The notes below the pieces were generated by a model. That model searched no databases. It was not told the origin of the DNA and saw only the letters and a program-made list of their open reading frames with translations. From Bacteroidota bacterium (GTDB lineage: Bacteria > Bacteroidota > Ignavibacteria > Ignavibacteriales > Melioribacteraceae): DNA of 7,852 bases. The DNA lies in the NCBI GenBank assembly GCA_023447335.1, contig JAEXOD010000141.1, positions 1-7,852 on the forward strand, read 5' to 3'. Below, in pieces: positions 6,674 through 7,852 of the stretch. Each line of letters starts with the position of its first letter. The stretch's first letter is position 1. The position numbers and the translations under genes are program-made.

Positions 6674-7852
6674 TTAGTTTTTTTTCTTTGTTACCGGTTT
6701 TTTAACTTCTACTTTTTTTACCGGAGCTTTTTTTGCAACTGCTTTTTTAGCAGGAGCAGTTTTAGCGGGAGCGGTTTTAGCATCTTTCAATGCTGCACGA
6801 GCTGCTGCCAATCTTGCAATAGGTACTCTGTAAGGTGAACAGCTAACATAATTCAAACCGGTTCTATGGCAAAATTCAACAGAAGCAGGTTCGCCGCCGT
6901 GTTCGCCGCAAATACCAACTTTTAAATCAGCTTTAACCGAACGACCTTTTTGTGTTCCCATTTCTAATAATCTTCCAACACCGTTTATATCTATACTTTC
7001 AAACGGATCGCGTGGTAAAATGTCTTTTTCAACATATAAAGGTAAGAATTTACCGCTATCATCGCGTGATAAACCGAATGTTGTTTGTGTTAAATCGTTA
7101 GTACCAAAGCTAAAGAATTCTGCTACGGTTGCAATTTCGTCTGCAGTAACGCATGCACGCGGTAATTCGATCATTGTACCTACTAAATAAGGAACTTTAA
7201 TTTTCTTTTCTTTGAATACTTCTTCTGCTACACGGCGAACAATACCTTCTTGAAGTTTTAATTCAGCAACGTGTCCTACTAAAGGAATCATTATTTCAGG
7301 GAATACTTTTATTTTTTTCTTAGCTACGTCACAAGCTGCTTCAAAAATAGCACGTGCCTGCATTTCGGTAATTTCAGGATAACTAATACCCAAACGGCAT
7401 CCGCGGAAACCGAGCATAGGGTTAAATTCTTTCATTCCTTCAATTTTATCTTTAACTTTTGCTACGGTAGTACCTAATATTTTAGCAACTTCTTCTTGTT
7501 CTTTTGTTTCGTGAGGTAAAAATTCATGTAACGGAGGATCTAACGTACGGATAGTAACCGGTTTACCTGCCATTACTTTAAATATACCCGCAAAATCTTC
7601 TCTTTGATAAGGTAATAATTTTGCTAAAGCATTTTTTCTACCTTCTTCGGAGTCACTTAAAATCATTTCGCGAACATAAAGAATTCTATCTCCGCCAAAG
7701 AACATATGTTCTGTACGGCATAATCCAATACCTTCTGCACCAAAAGCAATTGCAGCAGCAGATTGATCAGGTTGATCTGCGTTTGTTCTTACTTTTAATT
7801 TTCTAACTTCATCAGCCCAGCTCATTAAATCTTTGTATGTCTGATATACTTT
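6674..7852 (-). CDS. ppdK: Pyruvate, phosphate dikinase, C-terminal part (N-terminus beyond right edge)
   Basis: The frame stays open to the right edge, so the Met at 7825 is internal and 392 C-terminal residues are visible; the family is about 880 long. This is the PEP/pyruvate-binding TIM-barrel domain of the enzyme that interconverts pyruvate + ATP + Pi and PEP + AMP + PPi in the cytoplasm. Visible-residue numbers: R46 in GLCRTEHMFF, R102 in TIRTLDPPLHEF, E229 in MIELPRA, D253 in FGTNDLTQ and catalytic C315 in GICGEHGG. They correspond to Clostridium symbiosum R561, R617, E745, D769 and C831 with almost identical spacing, so the active site is intact. The ATP-grasp and phosphohistidine domains lie off-window. 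After the normal end (VPIARLAAARAAL) there is an extra tail of about 35 residues built from AK, AP and KK units. A hairpin 36 bp past the stop probably ends the transcript. Confidence 0.97.
   Translation of the reverse strand, partial: KVYQTYKDLMSWADEVRKLKVRTNADQPDQSAAAIAFGAEGIGLCRTEHMFFGGDRILYVREMILSDSEEGRKNALAKLLPYQREDFAGIFKVMAGKPVTIRTLDPPLHEFLPHETKEQEEVAKILGTTVAKVKDKIEGMKEFNPMLGFRGCRLGISYPEITEMQARAIFEAACDVAKKKIKVFPEIMIPLVGHVAELKLQEGIVRRVAEEVFKEKKIKVPYLVGTMIELPRACVTADEIATVAEFFSFGTNDLTQTTFGLSRDDSGKFLPLYVEKDILPRDPFESIDINGVGRLLEMGTQKGRSVKADLKVGICGEHGGEPASVEFCHRTGLNYVSCSPYRVPIARLAAARAALKDAKTAPAKTAPAKKAVAKKAPVKKVEVKKPVTKKKN

Noticed and set aside
1496..7806. Several plus-strand reading frames of 61-80 codons (for example 1496-1714, 2086-2322, 3287-3529, 6230-6451, 7621-7806)
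   Set aside because: Almost all lie antisense inside well-supported minus-strand genes (2818-3024 only runs past the helicase start), have no recognisable domains, and are mostly hydrophobic or low-complexity translations expected from opposite-strand shadows.
7823..7825. ATG at 7825 as the start of the ppdK gene
   Set aside because: The nine codons upstream to the window edge stay open and, with the residues after the Met, read as conserved PPDK sequence (YKDLMSWADE), so this Met is internal.

Overview
The window reads as ordinary chromosome from an AT-rich bacterium, most likely of the Bacteroidota/Chlorobiota (FCB) group. The evidence for this is the QueA sequence (the HKMDSE variant of the usual MHSE motif and the NTTSRGRT segment, both of which I recall from Bacteroidota QueA), the GSGNAGGTN form of the PlsY signature, pyruvate phosphate dikinase, and the general lack of Shine-Dalgarno sequences. 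Rank below phylum cannot be read reliably. Every convincing gene lies on the minus strand, so transcription runs from high to low coordinates.

Right edge to left, in transcription order: (i) 7852-6674, the C-terminal 392 residues of pyruvate phosphate dikinase (ppdK). The gene is open through the right edge and carries an unusual Lys/Ala/Pro-rich tail. (ii) 6673-6508, a 166-bp intergenic region with a GC-rich perfect hairpin just after ppdK (probable terminator) and the leader of the next transcript, which ends in a GGAG ribosome binding site. (iii) 6507-3052, a compact cluster queA-ispD-plsY-gpsA with gaps of 1, 69 and 5 bp. It encodes a queuosine tRNA-modification enzyme, a MEP-pathway isoprenoid enzyme, and two consecutive phospholipid steps (GpsA makes sn-glycerol-3-phosphate, PlsY acylates it). 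(iv) 2978-1362, a RhlB-like DEAD-box RNA helicase with no in-frame ATG near its N-terminus and a possible amphipathic N-terminal helix. (v) 1288-1, the N-terminal 429 residues of a large SF2 helicase with an amino-terminal phospholipase-D-like (HKD) nuclease domain, of the DUF3427 helicase type. The gene runs off the left edge.

The metabolic genes are housekeeping genes with intact catalytic motifs. The most accessory-looking gene is the PLD-helicase at the left edge, whose family suggests DNA processing, repair or defence. Its partners, if any, would lie beyond position 1. I saw no tRNA, rRNA, CRISPR array, insertion sequence, attachment site or riboswitch, and no convincing plus-strand gene. 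No clear new multi-gene system is visible. The items most worth checking are the PLD-helicase, the PPDK tail, the non-ATG start and N-terminal helix of the DEAD-box protein, and the dyad ahead of the PLD-helicase.
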